Shown here piece after piece: positions 47,941 through 56,445 of a stretch of DNA of 64,000 bases (positions are counted from its first letter, which is position 1; the number at the start of each line of letters is the position of its first letter). The translations under genes and the position numbers were made by a program. The notes beneath the pieces were generated by a model that saw only the letters and a program-made list of their open reading frames with translations, did not search any database and was not told where the DNA came from. This DNA comes from Oscillospiraceae bacterium (lineage in GTDB: Bacteria > Bacillota > Clostridia > Oscillospirales > Ruminococcaceae), in contig CP107208.1 in assembly GCA_025758045.1 (NCBI GenBank), positions 3,038,001 to 3,102,000 of the forward strand, written 5' to 3'.

Positions 47941-49845
47941 ATGGCATCCAAAAAACAGCCAAACGCCCCACGGACCAATGACGAGGTTCTGACCCCGGTC
48001 GCTACCTACAGCGCCCGGGGCAACCAGACCATTGTGCGCAAATCCAACGACCTGATCCAGAATGCCATGTACAGCCTGACGCTGAGCCAACAAAAGCTGA
48101 TGCTGCACATTTTCGCTATGATCAAGCCGTCGGATACCGAGCTGCCGCGGTACGAGATGTCGATTTACGAATTCCTGAAACTTTGCGGTGTGGACCCGCA
48201 CAATGGCTCGATGTACAAACAGGTCAAGAAAAACATCGAGGATATCGCCAACGCCAAGGTGCAGTGGATCCGGTTGGCCGGTACGCAAAAAATCACGATG
48301 TTCCGCTGGTTGAGCAGCGCCACCATCGATGAGGGCACCGGCAAGATCGTGCTGACGCTGGACCAATCCTTAAAACCCCACCTGATCCAGCTCAAAGAGT
48401 TCTACACGACAATGAACATCACCTACACATTGCCGATGAAGAGCCAGTACAGCATCAAGATCTACGAGCTGTGCAAGAGCTACCAGAACCTCTACCTCGA
48501 AAAGAAGAAAAAAGGCGAGCCGCTGGTGTGGAGCATTGAGACGCTGAAAAAGCAGGTGGACTGCAACGCGTCCAACTGGGCCCACGTGCGCCGCACCGTG
48601 CTGGACAAAGCCAAAAGTGAGATCAACGGCAAGACCGACATCCTCTTCGACTATGCCGTATACGAAAAAGACCGTCAGCGCGTCATCGCCATCTCGGTCA
48701 CCATCGAGCCAGTGGATAAGCAGGTGGCCGATCAGAAACTAAACGAGATCACCAAACTGCGCAGCAAGCGTCTGCGCAAAAAGACGACCGCCCTGGAAGT
48801 GGCAGAGACAGGCACTTTGGACAATGATCCGAACATTCTGACACTGGACTATGTCTCGGTGCCCGAGACGACCATCCCCTACTCCTACGGAGCTACACCT
48901 GACCTGATGGCCCAGGAGCTGGGCGTGAAGGCCGAGCTGGATAAGCTGGCCCTGGTGCTGGCCCCCGAGGAGCTGGACGCCGTACATGTCATTATCGACG
49001 CGATGGTGCGGATGGCCGGCGCCCCCAGCGACAAGATGATCGACGGCGGCAACGCGGTGTTTTTCCAGACCGTGAACAATGTCATCGACAACTGCAAGGG
49101 CCTGCGCCGCTGGTTTGAGGGCGTGGCCAGCCGTTACGCGGCCAAGGTCATTCCCACGGCCCGCACCAAGCGTGCCCCCATGCCCTACCTGTACAAGTCC
49201 ATCATGAACGACCTAGAAGATTACCGCCTATACGTGGCGGGCATCGGGGTCGAAGAACTGCGGGATGAGGACGCCGAGCCGACCGAGAACCAGGCTCCGC
49301 CGGTGCCCGACCTGCTGGAGGCGGATTTCGTTGAGGCCGAGCCCGATGCTGCTCCCGCCCAGCTGACGTCTGAGGACGCCGCCACCAAAAAGGCGATGAT
49401 CGCCGCGCTGGAAAAATTCAGCGATTACGAGAACCTGAAAGGCCGCCTTTCCGGCGGCCAGCAGGAAGCGCTGGAGGACATCGTGCAGATGACCGCCTAT
49501 TTCTGCCGCCGCAACGTCAAAGGCAAGGACGACGGCATGATCGAGGGCAAGGCCAACATGCAGTTTGTCGGCTCGCTGAACCGGGTTATCGCCCGTTACG
49601 GCGACCTTTCACCGCTGTTTGAGGCGCTGGCCGTGACAATGGACTACGACACCTACTGGAAAGAGCTGATGAAAAATCCCCGGATCAAGAACCCCAAACT
49701 GGTGTTCCAGACCGAGATCGAGAAAGCTTTGCTGATGCCCGCCGCCGTGCTGGGCGAGTTCCGCGCCCGCCGCGGCCAGGATCCCCTGGGCGCACCGGTG
49801 CGGGATAAAGAGGTGGATTGGCTGAAGGCGTTTGAGGAAGTGTAA
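47941..49845 (+). CDS. Rep_3-type replication initiator with long duplicated C-terminal region
   Basis: This 634-aa protein resembles iteron-binding plasmid initiators (Rep_3/RepB) in its N-terminal half. NDLIQNAMYSLTLSQQKLMLHIFAMI (from about residue 37), MSIYEFLKLCGVD, FTLPMKSQYSIKIYELCKSY-like and VDCNASNWAHVRRTVLDKAKSEI correspond to the two winged-helix domains. The remaining 350 residues are not part of Rep_3. Two stretches (about 343-425 and 509-593) look alike (MIDGGNAVFFQTVNNVIDNC / MIEGKANMQFVGSLNRVIARY), joined by a Pro/Glu/Ala-rich linker. AGAGGT precedes the ATG at 47941. The gene is convergent with spoIVB, with only two bases between stop codons. Confidence 0.85.
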   Translation: MASKKQPNAPRTNDEVLTPVATYSARGNQTIVRKSNDLIQNAMYSLTLSQQKLMLHIFAMIKPSDTELPRYEMSIYEFLKLCGVDPHNGSMYKQVKKNIEDIANAKVQWIRLAGTQKITMFRWLSSATIDEGTGKIVLTLDQSLKPHLIQLKEFYTTMNITYTLPMKSQYSIKIYELCKSYQNLYLEKKKKGEPLVWSIETLKKQVDCNASNWAHVRRTVLDKAKSEINGKTDILFDYAVYEKDRQRVIAISVTIEPVDKQVADQKLNEITKLRSKRLRKKTTALEVAETGTLDNDPNILTLDYVSVPETTIPYSYGATPDLMAQELGVKAELDKLALVLAPEELDAVHVIIDAMVRMAGAPSDKMIDGGNAVFFQTVNNVIDNCKGLRRWFEGVASRYAAKVIPTARTKRAPMPYLYKSIMNDLEDYRLYVAGIGVEELRDEDAEPTENQAPPVPDLLEADFVEAEPDAAPAQLTSEDAATKKAMIAALEKFSDYENLKGRLSGGQQEALEDIVQMTAYFCRRNVKGKDDGMIEGKANMQFVGSLNRVIARYGDLSPLFEALAVTMDYDTYWKELMKNPRIKNPKLVFQTEIEKALLMPAAVLGEFRARRGQDPLGAPVRDKEVDWLKAFEEV

Positions 49846-49847
49846 GA

Positions 49848-50912
49848 TCACTGATTATACGTTTCTGCCATTTTTAACATCGTATCAGCAAAAATTCCGT
49901 ATCCTTTTGCGGGTGTGCCCACCAGCACATGGGTAACAGCGCCCACCAGTTTTCCGTCTTGCACCAGCGGCGAACCGCTCATCCCCTGCACGATACCGCC
50001 GGTGGCGGAAAGCAGGGCCGGGTCGGTGATGCGCAGGGTCAGGTCGCGATTGGCATCCTGCCCGCCGCTGCCCACCCGCTCAATGCGTACGGTGTAATGT
50101 TGGGCGGTGCGGCCCGAGAGGGTCGTCCACAGCTCGGCATCGCCGGTGTGTACCTCGCCCGGCGCGGCGATGGGCAGCATCGTCCCGATATTTTGTGCCT
50201 GGGCGGTCCAGCGGCCATACAGGCCGGTGGCATCGTTGCCCGTCACGATGCCGAGAATGTCCGATAAAAATTCCCCGCGCAGTTCCCCGGCTGTGCCGGG
50301 TGAGGCGCTGCGCACACCGGTGACAGTGACCGGCACGATCTCGCCGGAGAGCAGCGTAAAATCCGCCCCGGTGTCCACATCGGAGATCGGGTGTCCCAGC
50401 CCCGCAAAGGTGCCCGCCACCGGATCCACAAAAGTCAGTGTACCGATCCCGGCGCTGGAATCCCGCACCCACAGCCCGGCTTTGTACACCCCCGAGGCAT
50501 CCGCCCAGGGGGTGAGCTGGGCCGTGTACTCATGCCCGCCGCGGCGGTAGAGGATCGTGACCGCGCTCCCCTGCCCTGTCTGCAGAGCGGCGGATAAGTC
50601 GTCGTTGCTGTGCACGGGGTGGCCCGCTGCCGAGATGATGAGGTCTCCCAGCCGCAGGCCGGCTTCTTTGGCGGGATTTTCCCGGCCAGACGCGGAATAC
50701 CGATCCGCAAAAGCCACCACCAGCGCACCGTCGGAGAACATTTTTACCCCAAAAGGCGTGCCGCAGACCGCCACGCTGCGGGGGCCTGCGGCGGCGGCTG
50801 GCTCGATCTGGAAAGCCGGATGCGCCTGGCAAAGCAGCAGCACAATTGCCAACAGCAGCGCCGCCAGCCCCGCCGCGCCAAAGCGCTGCCGACAAAATTT
50901 CCGAGAATTCAC
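49848..50912 (-). CDS. spoIVB: SpoIVB serine peptidase
   Basis: This 354-aa protein has an N-terminal membrane anchor (LAALLLAIVLLLCQA), a PDZ domain (residues about 75-130, GLRLGDLIISAAGHPV), and the S55 peptidase domain containing GLGHPISDVDTG and the nucleophile motif GIVQGMSGSPLVQDGKLVGAVTHVL. In Bacillus and Clostridium SpoIVB is made in the forespore and triggers the SpoIVFB-pro-sigma-K checkpoint. Its gene is normally followed directly by spo0A; here the rep-iteron module intervenes. All catalytic motifs look intact. Confidence 0.92.
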   Translation of the reverse strand: MNSRKFCRQRFGAAGLAALLLAIVLLLCQAHPAFQIEPAAAAGPRSVAVCGTPFGVKMFSDGALVVAFADRYSASGRENPAKEAGLRLGDLIISAAGHPVHSNDDLSAALQTGQGSAVTILYRRGGHEYTAQLTPWADASGVYKAGLWVRDSSAGIGTLTFVDPVAGTFAGLGHPISDVDTGADFTLLSGEIVPVTVTGVRSASPGTAGELRGEFLSDILGIVTGNDATGLYGRWTAQAQNIGTMLPIAAPGEVHTGDAELWTTLSGRTAQHYTVRIERVGSGGQDANRDLTLRITDPALLSATGGIVQGMSGSPLVQDGKLVGAVTHVLVGTPAKGYGIFADTMLKMAETYNQ

Positions 50913-50981
50913 GGTCAGTGCCCCCCTTCCCGCTTAGTCTGTGCGGCGCGGAGGCGGATTATTTATACATTCGTCACCCAT

Positions 50982-51250
50982 ATGGGCGAGATCAACGACA
51001 TCGGCGGCATCAGCCTGTCACTGTTTCAAGGCATTGTGATGATCACCCTGAAGCTGTGGCCGCTGGCCGAGCTGGCTCCGTCGCTGCTGCTGGCTGGCCA
51101 GACAGTGCTGATGTTTGTATTTGCACGCTATGCCGTGTTTAATATTATAGGCCGGGACTACGACGCTGCGGTGCTATCCAGCGGTATATGTGGTTTTGGC
51201 AGGGGTGCCACCCCCAACGCCATGGTCAACATGCAGGCCCTGTCATGTTC
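50982..51250 (+). pseudogene. Remnant of sodium/glutamate symporter GltS
   Basis: The frame starting MGEINDIGGISLSLFQGIVM, with YDAAVLSSGICGFGRGATPN and AMVNMQAL later, matches the C-terminal part of GltS (typically ...YDAAV..G.CGFGLGATPTA..NMQAL). The protein lacks the first three quarters and loses similarity after MQAL. There is no promoter or ribosome-binding site for this part. It is a decayed insertion-border fragment upstream of spoIVB. Confidence 0.75.
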
Positions 51251-51451
51251 TGGAAAAAATGAACCGACAAGGTCCGGCAGCGCCGCTACTGTGTGGAGCA
51301 GGAGAAACTTGTTGTGCCGGAGATCCACACCGGCCGCACCCACAAGAACACCCCCGCCCCGACGGAAGAAACGAAGCCCGCCGAGGAACCCATCACCTAC
51401 GATGGTGTAGCCATCCCGGAGATACACTTAAAGCGGAAGCGTAAACCATGA
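51245..51451 (+). pseudogene. Broken small ORF following the gltS remnant
   Basis: In a second frame MFWKK is followed by a stop, then an open stretch (TDKVRQRRYCVEQEKLVV ... EEPITYDGVAIPEIHLKRK) runs to a TGA at 51449-51451, just before a strong terminator. The Pro/Thr/Glu-rich composition and basic end look like the tail of a real protein. I do not recognise it. It is probably the end of the decayed transcription unit. Confidence 0.4.
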
Positions 51452-51463
51452 TACAATGTCAAA

Positions 51464-51507
51464 CGCGCCCGTACGATGCTGAAAAACATCGTACGGGCGC
51501 GTTTTTT
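51464..51507 (+). terminator. Strong terminator after the gene remnants
   Basis: CGCGCCCGTACGATG pairs perfectly with CATCGTACGGGCGCG and six T follow. Confidence 0.9.
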
Positions 51508-51542
51508 ATAAAAAAGAATGCAGTAGGCTGTATGGTCAAACA

Positions 51543-51578
51543 ATAAAAAAAGACGTCAAAACATACGTTCTGACGTCA
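51543..51578 (-). terminator. Terminator of tRNA-Leu
   Basis: On the minus strand GACGTCA pairs with TGACGTC and seven T follow, directly downstream of the tRNA. Confidence 0.75.
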
Positions 51579-51585
51579 AATTATA

Positions 51586-51669
51586 TGGTGCGGCTAACAG
51601 GACTTGAACCTGCACGTCTTGGACACTGGACCCTAAAACCAGCGCGTCTGCCAATTCCGCCATAGCCGC
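51586..51669 (-). tRNA. tRNA-Leu (anticodon TAG)
   Basis: This class II tRNA of 84 nt with CCA encoded has acceptor GCGGCTA/TAGCCGC, D-arm GGCGGAATTGGCAGACGCGC, anticodon loop TTTAGGG giving TAG, a short variable arm GTGTCCAAGACGT and T-arm GGTTCAAGTCC. Confidence 0.93.
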
Positions 51670-51718
51670 GTAACGACTATTAGTGTAGCAAGTTTGGCAG
51701 GGTTTGTCAATGGGGCGT

Positions 51719-52519
51719 TTAGCCTGCGGTAGAAACAGAATTGCTTGCTGCCGCACTGCTGGCGTTGGTCGCGCCAGTATCCACATCCGCTACCACGCCG
51801 TATTCATCCGTTTCTACAGGGTCGGCGTAGACGGCGTAGCGCTGGGTGGTGTGGGTCAGGATGCCGAAAGGATAGCAGGTGTACAGGATGCAGCTGGGCT
51901 CCTCGGCGCCCCAGCGCACCTTGTCGATGTCTGTCTCCAAAATCACCTGCATATCGGTGATCTTATAGGCAAAATCGCCCCAGGTGGTCTCCAGGTGAAT
52001 GATCGCGCCGATCTCGCAGGAGCCGAGGTCGGCGAAGTAGGTGCCGGTGTGGGCACCGATAAAGACGGTGCCGTTCTCGCCGGGCAGCACACAACCGTCC
52101 TCGGCATGGCAGCCGGCACCGCGGCTGAACTGTGTCTCGCTGTCGCCCAGGTAGAGGTCACAATCCACATTGGTGTCCTCCACCCAAATGCGGCCAAGTT
52201 TGTCGCCATAACGTGTATTTTCGTGAGCTTCACTGGCGGCGGCGACCTGGTTGGCGCGCTTCTGTTTGGCCTCTTCCTCGGCACGGGCAGCGGCTTCGGC
52301 AGCCTCCCGCGCAGCGGCCTCGCTGGCAGCTTTGGCGGCGGCTTCACTCTCGGCAGCCGCCTGGGCAGCGCTGGCAGCAGCTTCGCTTTCGGCCTGCAGC
52401 CGGGCGCGCTTGGCGTTGGCAGAGACCACCAGCAGGATGGCTGCGGCCACCGAGACGACCATTGCCAGCCCGCAGAGCAGCAGACGGCGTTTCAGGCGGG
52501 TTTGTTGTGCTTTGCTCAT
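51719..52519 (-). CDS. Sortase-family cysteine transpeptidase
   Basis: This 266-aa membrane-anchored enzyme has one N-terminal helix (LLLCGLAMVVSVAAAILLVVSA), then a long Ala/Glu-rich stretch (about residues 38-95) that should form an extended coiled helix. The sortase barrel with catalytic His (FIGAHTGTYF, about 156), Cys (CILYTCYPFG, about 214) and Arg (TTQRYAVYA, about 226) follows. The TLxTC-like active site and single pass suggest class D or A. It may attach surface proteins or act in spore formation. No substrate with a sorting signal is visible in the window. Confidence 0.88.
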   Translation of the reverse strand: MSKAQQTRLKRRLLLCGLAMVVSVAAAILLVVSANAKRARLQAESEAAASAAQAAAESEAAAKAASEAAAREAAEAAARAEEEAKQKRANQVAAASEAHENTRYGDKLGRIWVEDTNVDCDLYLGDSETQFSRGAGCHAEDGCVLPGENGTVFIGAHTGTYFADLGSCEIGAIIHLETTWGDFAYKITDMQVILETDIDKVRWGAEEPSCILYTCYPFGILTHTTQRYAVYADPVETDEYGVVADVDTGATNASSAAASNSVSTAG

Positions 52520-52539
52520 GGGCGCTCCCCCTCCCCCGT

Positions 52540-53097
52540 TCAGGTCAGGCTGGCCAGGTAGGCGGCGGGACCGCTTTGGTACAGGTCGCCCCCGTAGGTA
52601 TCCAGCAGCACGGTCAGCGGGAAGTCCTTGACTACCAGTTTACGCACGGCCTCGCAGCCCAGGTCCGGCCAGGCGATGATTTCGCAGCTCTGCACGCTGT
52701 TTGCCATCAGGGCACCGGCCCCGCCGATAGCCGCCAGGTAGACGGCCCCATTTTTAACGACCGACTGTTTGACGGCCTCGCTGCGCTTGCCTTTGCCAAT
52801 CATACAGGCCAGCCCCAGGTCCAGCAGGCGCGGGGTGTAGGCGTCCATGCGGCCGCTGGTGGTGGGGCCAGCGGCGCCAATAGCACAGCCTGGACGCTCC
52901 GGCGTAGGGCCGACGTAGTAAACGGCAGCACCCTCAATCGGGAACGGCAGCTCCTCGCCCTTGTCCAGCAACTCCATCATGCGGGCGTGGGCGGCATCGC
53001 GGGCGGTATACACCACGCCGGAAAGCAGCACGGTGTCTCCTGCTTTCAGCGGTGCAAGGTCTGATTTTTGCAGTGGTGTCTGTAAAACATATTGCAT
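52540..53097 (-). CDS. fumB: Class I fumarate hydratase, beta subunit
   Basis: This 185-aa C-terminal-domain subunit of iron-sulfur fumarase shows DTVLLSGVVYTARDAAHARM, YVGPTPERPGCAIGAAGPTTSGRMD and MIGKGKRS, the substrate-binding loops of the family. It pairs with the alpha subunit encoded immediately upstream (13 bp away) to interconvert fumarate and malate. Two-subunit fumarase of this kind is oxygen-sensitive and usual in anaerobic Clostridia. Confidence 0.92.
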   Translation of the reverse strand: MQYVLQTPLQKSDLAPLKAGDTVLLSGVVYTARDAAHARMMELLDKGEELPFPIEGAAVYYVGPTPERPGCAIGAAGPTTSGRMDAYTPRLLDLGLACMIGKGKRSEAVKQSVVKNGAVYLAAIGGAGALMANSVQSCEIIAWPDLGCEAVRKLVVKDFPLTVLLDTYGGDLYQSGPAAYLASLT

Positions 53098-53110
53098 GCG
53101 GTTCGCCCCC

Positions 53111-53959
53111 TTACAGTGTGCAGCTGGCGCGGCGGGTGACGTGGCAGCTGATGTTGACGGCCACCGGCAGGCAGGCTACGTGGGTGGGCTTTTGCTCAAT
53201 GGAAACGCCCAGGCAGGTGGTGGCACCGCCAAAGCCCTGGGGGCCAAAACCGGTAGCGTTGATGGCATCCAGCAGTTCTTTTTCCAGTGCGGCGTAGTAC
53301 GGGTCCGGGTTGGGCACATCCAGCGGGCGCAGCAGCGCATGTTTGGCCAGTGCGGCGCAGTGGTCGAAGCTGCCGCCGATGCCGATGCCCAGCACGATGG
53401 GTGGGCAGGGGTTGGCCCCGGCCTGTTTGACGGTGTCCAGCACAAAATCCTTCACGCCCTGCACGCCGTCGGCGGGCTTGAGCATGGTAAGGCGGCTCAT
53501 GTTCTCGCTGCCCGCGCCCTTGGGGGCCACGGTGATCTGGCAGCCGTCGCCGGGCACCAGATGCACGGTGAGGAACGCCGGGGTGTTGTCCCCCGTATTC
53601 ACCCGCTGCAGCGGGTCAGCGGTGATGGACTTGCGCAGGTAGGCTTTCTCGTAGCCGCGGCGCACGCCCTCGTTGACAGCGGTGGTCAGGTCGCCGTCGA
53701 TATGCACGTCATGCCCCAGCTCCACAAACACGCAGGCCATGCCGGTGTCCTGGCAGATGGGCAGGTCTTTTTCTTTCGCTGTGCAGAGGTTTTTCTGCAA
53801 AAGGCCCAGCGTTTCTTTCGCCAGCGGCCACGGTTCGGCGGCCTCGGCCTTGTCCAGCGCGGCCTTCACATCGGCGGGCAGCTGGGTGTTGGCTTCAATG
53901 CACAGCCTCTCCACCGCATCGGTGATGGCGGCGGCGGACAGTTCACGGATGATGCTCAT
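53111..53959 (-). CDS. fumA: Class I fumarate hydratase, alpha subunit
   Basis: This 282-aa iron-sulfur subunit has the three conserved Cys ligands of the 4Fe-4S cluster in PICQDTGMACVF, GSFDHCAALAKHALL and GGATTCLGVSIE. PAFLTVHLVPGDGCQITVAPKGAGSENMSRL is a family signature. The start overlaps the malic enzyme stop by four bases, so malic enzyme, alpha and beta are one translationally coupled operon that connects pyruvate, malate and fumarate. Confidence 0.93.
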   Translation of the reverse strand: MSIIRELSAAAITDAVERLCIEANTQLPADVKAALDKAEAAEPWPLAKETLGLLQKNLCTAKEKDLPICQDTGMACVFVELGHDVHIDGDLTTAVNEGVRRGYEKAYLRKSITADPLQRVNTGDNTPAFLTVHLVPGDGCQITVAPKGAGSENMSRLTMLKPADGVQGVKDFVLDTVKQAGANPCPPIVLGIGIGGSFDHCAALAKHALLRPLDVPNPDPYYAALEKELLDAINATGFGPQGFGGATTCLGVSIEQKPTHVACLPVAVNISCHVTRRASCTL

Positions 53960-55131
53960 ACGCGGGCCACGCCGCTTTCTCTTGCGGCCTGGGCCACGGC
54001 GGCAGCCACAGCGTCGGCCACGCGGGGGTCAAACGCCTTGGGCAGGATGTTCTCCTCGTTCAGCTCGTCGTCGGGGATGAGGCCCGCGATAGCCTGGGCA
54101 GCGGCCATCTTCATGGCGGGGTTGATGTCCCGGGCGCGGACGGACAGTGCGCCCTTGAAGATGCCGGGGAACGCCAGCACGTTATTGACCTGGTTCGGGA
54201 AGTCCGAACGGCCGGTGCCGATGACGCGGATGCCGGCGGCCTTGGCCAGGTCGGGCATGATCTCCGGCGTGGGGTTGGCCATGGCAAAGACGATGGCGTC
54301 CGGGGCCATGGTGGCGGCCAGCTCAGGGGTCAGCGCACCTGCAATGGACGTACCAATGAACAGATCGGCGCCCTTAATGGCCTCGGCCAGGCTGCCGCTG
54401 ATCTTCTCGGGGTTGGTCTCCTCGGCCAGTTTAGCCTTGTGGCCCTCCAGCCCAGCGGGGCGGCCCGGGACCAGGATGCCGTGCTCGTCGACGGCGATGA
54501 TGTGCTTGGCACCGGCCACCTGCAGCATGTGGATGATGGCCGTACCGGCCGCGCCGGGGCCGTTCTGCACAATTTTAATATCCTCGATGCGTTTGCCCAC
54601 CACTTTCAGGGCGTTGAGCACACCGGCCAGCACGATGATGGCGGTACCGTGCTGGTCATCGTGGAAGACGGGGATGTCCAGGTCACGCTCCAGCTCAGCT
54701 TCGATCTCGAAGCACTCGGGGCTGCGGATGTCCTCCAGGTTGATGCCGCCGAAGGTCGGGGCAATGGCCTTGACAGCCGCAATGACTTCCTCTTTGGTTT
54801 TGGCGTTCAGGCAGATGGGGAACGCGTCCACGCCGCCGAACTCCTTGAACAGCACGCACTTGCCTTCCATGACCGGCAGGCCAGCCTCGGGCCCGATGTT
54901 GCCAAGGCCCAGCACAGCGGTGCCGTTGGTCACGACGGCCACGGTGCGGCCTTTCATCGTGTAGGTGTATACGTCATCGGGGTTGGCCTTGATCTTGCGG
55001 CAGGGCTCGGCCACACCGGGGGTGTAGGCGGTGGACAGGGCGTCGCGATTTTTGCAGGGGGCAAGGCTCTGCACGGCAATCTTGCCGGGATATTTGCTGT
55101 GGAGTGCTAGGGCAGCTTTGTTGTAATCCAT
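53956..55131 (-). CDS. NAD(P)-dependent malic enzyme
   Basis: This 391-aa short-form malic enzyme oxidatively decarboxylates malate to pyruvate. AYTPGVAEPCRKI, GLGNIGPEAGLPVMEGK, PVFHDDQHGTAIIV and the dinucleotide-binding NGPGAAGTAIIHML are as expected. The chain has no phosphotransacetylase fusion. The start at 55131 (MDYNKAALALH) has ACGAGG upstream. With fumarase it may feed fumarate into the same pool or form a reductive branch from pyruvate; direction cannot be told from sequence. Confidence 0.93.
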   Translation of the reverse strand: MDYNKAALALHSKYPGKIAVQSLAPCKNRDALSTAYTPGVAEPCRKIKANPDDVYTYTMKGRTVAVVTNGTAVLGLGNIGPEAGLPVMEGKCVLFKEFGGVDAFPICLNAKTKEEVIAAVKAIAPTFGGINLEDIRSPECFEIEAELERDLDIPVFHDDQHGTAIIVLAGVLNALKVVGKRIEDIKIVQNGPGAAGTAIIHMLQVAGAKHIIAVDEHGILVPGRPAGLEGHKAKLAEETNPEKISGSLAEAIKGADLFIGTSIAGALTPELAATMAPDAIVFAMANPTPEIMPDLAKAAGIRVIGTGRSDFPNQVNNVLAFPGIFKGALSVRARDINPAMKMAAAQAIAGLIPDDELNEENILPKAFDPRVADAVAAAVAQAARESGVARV

Positions 55132-55157
55132 GATGATACCTCGTTCCTGTGTTGTTT

Positions 55158-56360
55158 TTATTTGGTTTCGTGTATCCCGGCGGAATAGTCGGGTTCCAGT
55201 TTGATGATGCAGAAATGGTCGGGCCATTTCCGTTCGACGGCAGCGCGCAGGGCGGCGGCCAGTTTGGCACCGCGGCGCTGCTTTTCAGTGATGTATTCGG
55301 CGGGGACGGCGCAGTCGAAGATGACGTTGGTATGCGTCGGCCCGGGCACGATGCGCAGATCGTGGATGTTGGCGCGAGTGTCCAGGCTGGCGACCTCCTG
55401 CTGCAGGAAGCTGCGCAGTTCGGCCACGTGGCTGTCGCTGGCGATGACAGGGTCAAAGTGGATGGTGGCTACAAGGTCGTCTTGGTTCAGCAGGTCACGC
55501 TCAATGCGGTCGATGACGTCGTGGCTGTACATGACGTCGGCATTGGCGTCCATCTCCACGTGGAAGCTGACCAGCCTGTTGCCGGGGCCGTAGTCGTGGA
55601 TCATCAGATCATGCACGCCCAGCACGCCGGGGTAGCTGAGGGCCTTGTCCTCAATGTGGCGTACAAGTTCCGGGTCGGGGGCCGAACCCAGCAGCGGGTC
55701 GATGGTATCTTTGACGAGCATCGCGCCGCTGTACAAAATAAACAGCGATACAGCAATGCCCATCAGCCCGTCCAGCCGGGCAAAGCCGGTCACTTGGGTC
55801 AGCACGGCGGCGATTAAAACCACACTGGTGGTGATAACGTCATTGCGGGCATCGGCGGCGGTGGCCAGCAGTGTGTCGGAATCAATGCGTCGGCCGATGG
55901 TGCGGTTGAGGTGGCTCATCCACAGCTTGACGAGGATGGACGTGACCAGCACGACTACCGTCAGCCAGCCGAAACTGACCGGCGTGGGGTCCAGCGTTTT
56001 GGCGAAGCTTTCCTTGAACAGCTCCACGCCGATGACTAGAATCATCACCGAGACCGCCAGCCCGGCCAGATACTCGTACCGGGCATGGCCGTAAGGATGC
56101 TCAGAATCCGCGGGGCGGGAACCCAGCTTGAAGCCAATTAAACTGACGATGTTGGAGCTGGCGTCCGACAGGTTGTTCAAACCGTCTGCTGTGATGGATA
56201 CGCTGCCAAACAGCGTACCAACGGCTATTTTACCCGCAAACAGCAGCAGGTTGCACACCACGCTGACCAGGCACGCCAGGTTGCCGTAGGCTGTGCGCAC
56301 GGTGCGGCTGGTGGTATTGTCTGCATCCCGGATAAAGGTGCGAATCAGCAGTTGGATCAT
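55158..56360 (-). CDS. Cation diffusion facilitator (CDF) transporter
   Basis: This 400-aa protein has six membrane helices in the first 220 residues with the metal-binding motifs of the CDF family: ADGLNNLSDASSNI in helix 2, HPYGHARYEY, and DARNDVITTSVV in helix 5. Two cytoplasmic ferredoxin-like C-terminal segments follow, longer than in a minimal CDF protein. It exports divalent cations such as Zn2+ or Mn2+ by proton exchange; specificity cannot be read safely. It lies 26 bp upstream of the malic enzyme gene. Confidence 0.9.
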   Translation of the reverse strand: MIQLLIRTFIRDADNTTSRTVRTAYGNLACLVSVVCNLLLFAGKIAVGTLFGSVSITADGLNNLSDASSNIVSLIGFKLGSRPADSEHPYGHARYEYLAGLAVSVMILVIGVELFKESFAKTLDPTPVSFGWLTVVVLVTSILVKLWMSHLNRTIGRRIDSDTLLATAADARNDVITTSVVLIAAVLTQVTGFARLDGLMGIAVSLFILYSGAMLVKDTIDPLLGSAPDPELVRHIEDKALSYPGVLGVHDLMIHDYGPGNRLVSFHVEMDANADVMYSHDVIDRIERDLLNQDDLVATIHFDPVIASDSHVAELRSFLQQEVASLDTRANIHDLRIVPGPTHTNVIFDCAVPAEYITEKQRRGAKLAAALRAAVERKWPDHFCIIKLEPDYSAGIHETK

Positions 56361-56445
56361 AGGAACTCACTTTCCGTATTTCACAAAAAGGCAGACCGTT
56401 GGGTCTGCCTTTGGTGGCTTGTTTGGTTTAGAATGTGGTGGGAAT

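Noticed and set aside
46337..49845. The module as the main chromosomal oriC
   Set aside because: No dnaA, dnaN or recF lies nearby, the initiator is of plasmid type, and gene orientation does not switch symmetrically here. It remains possible as a secondary origin.
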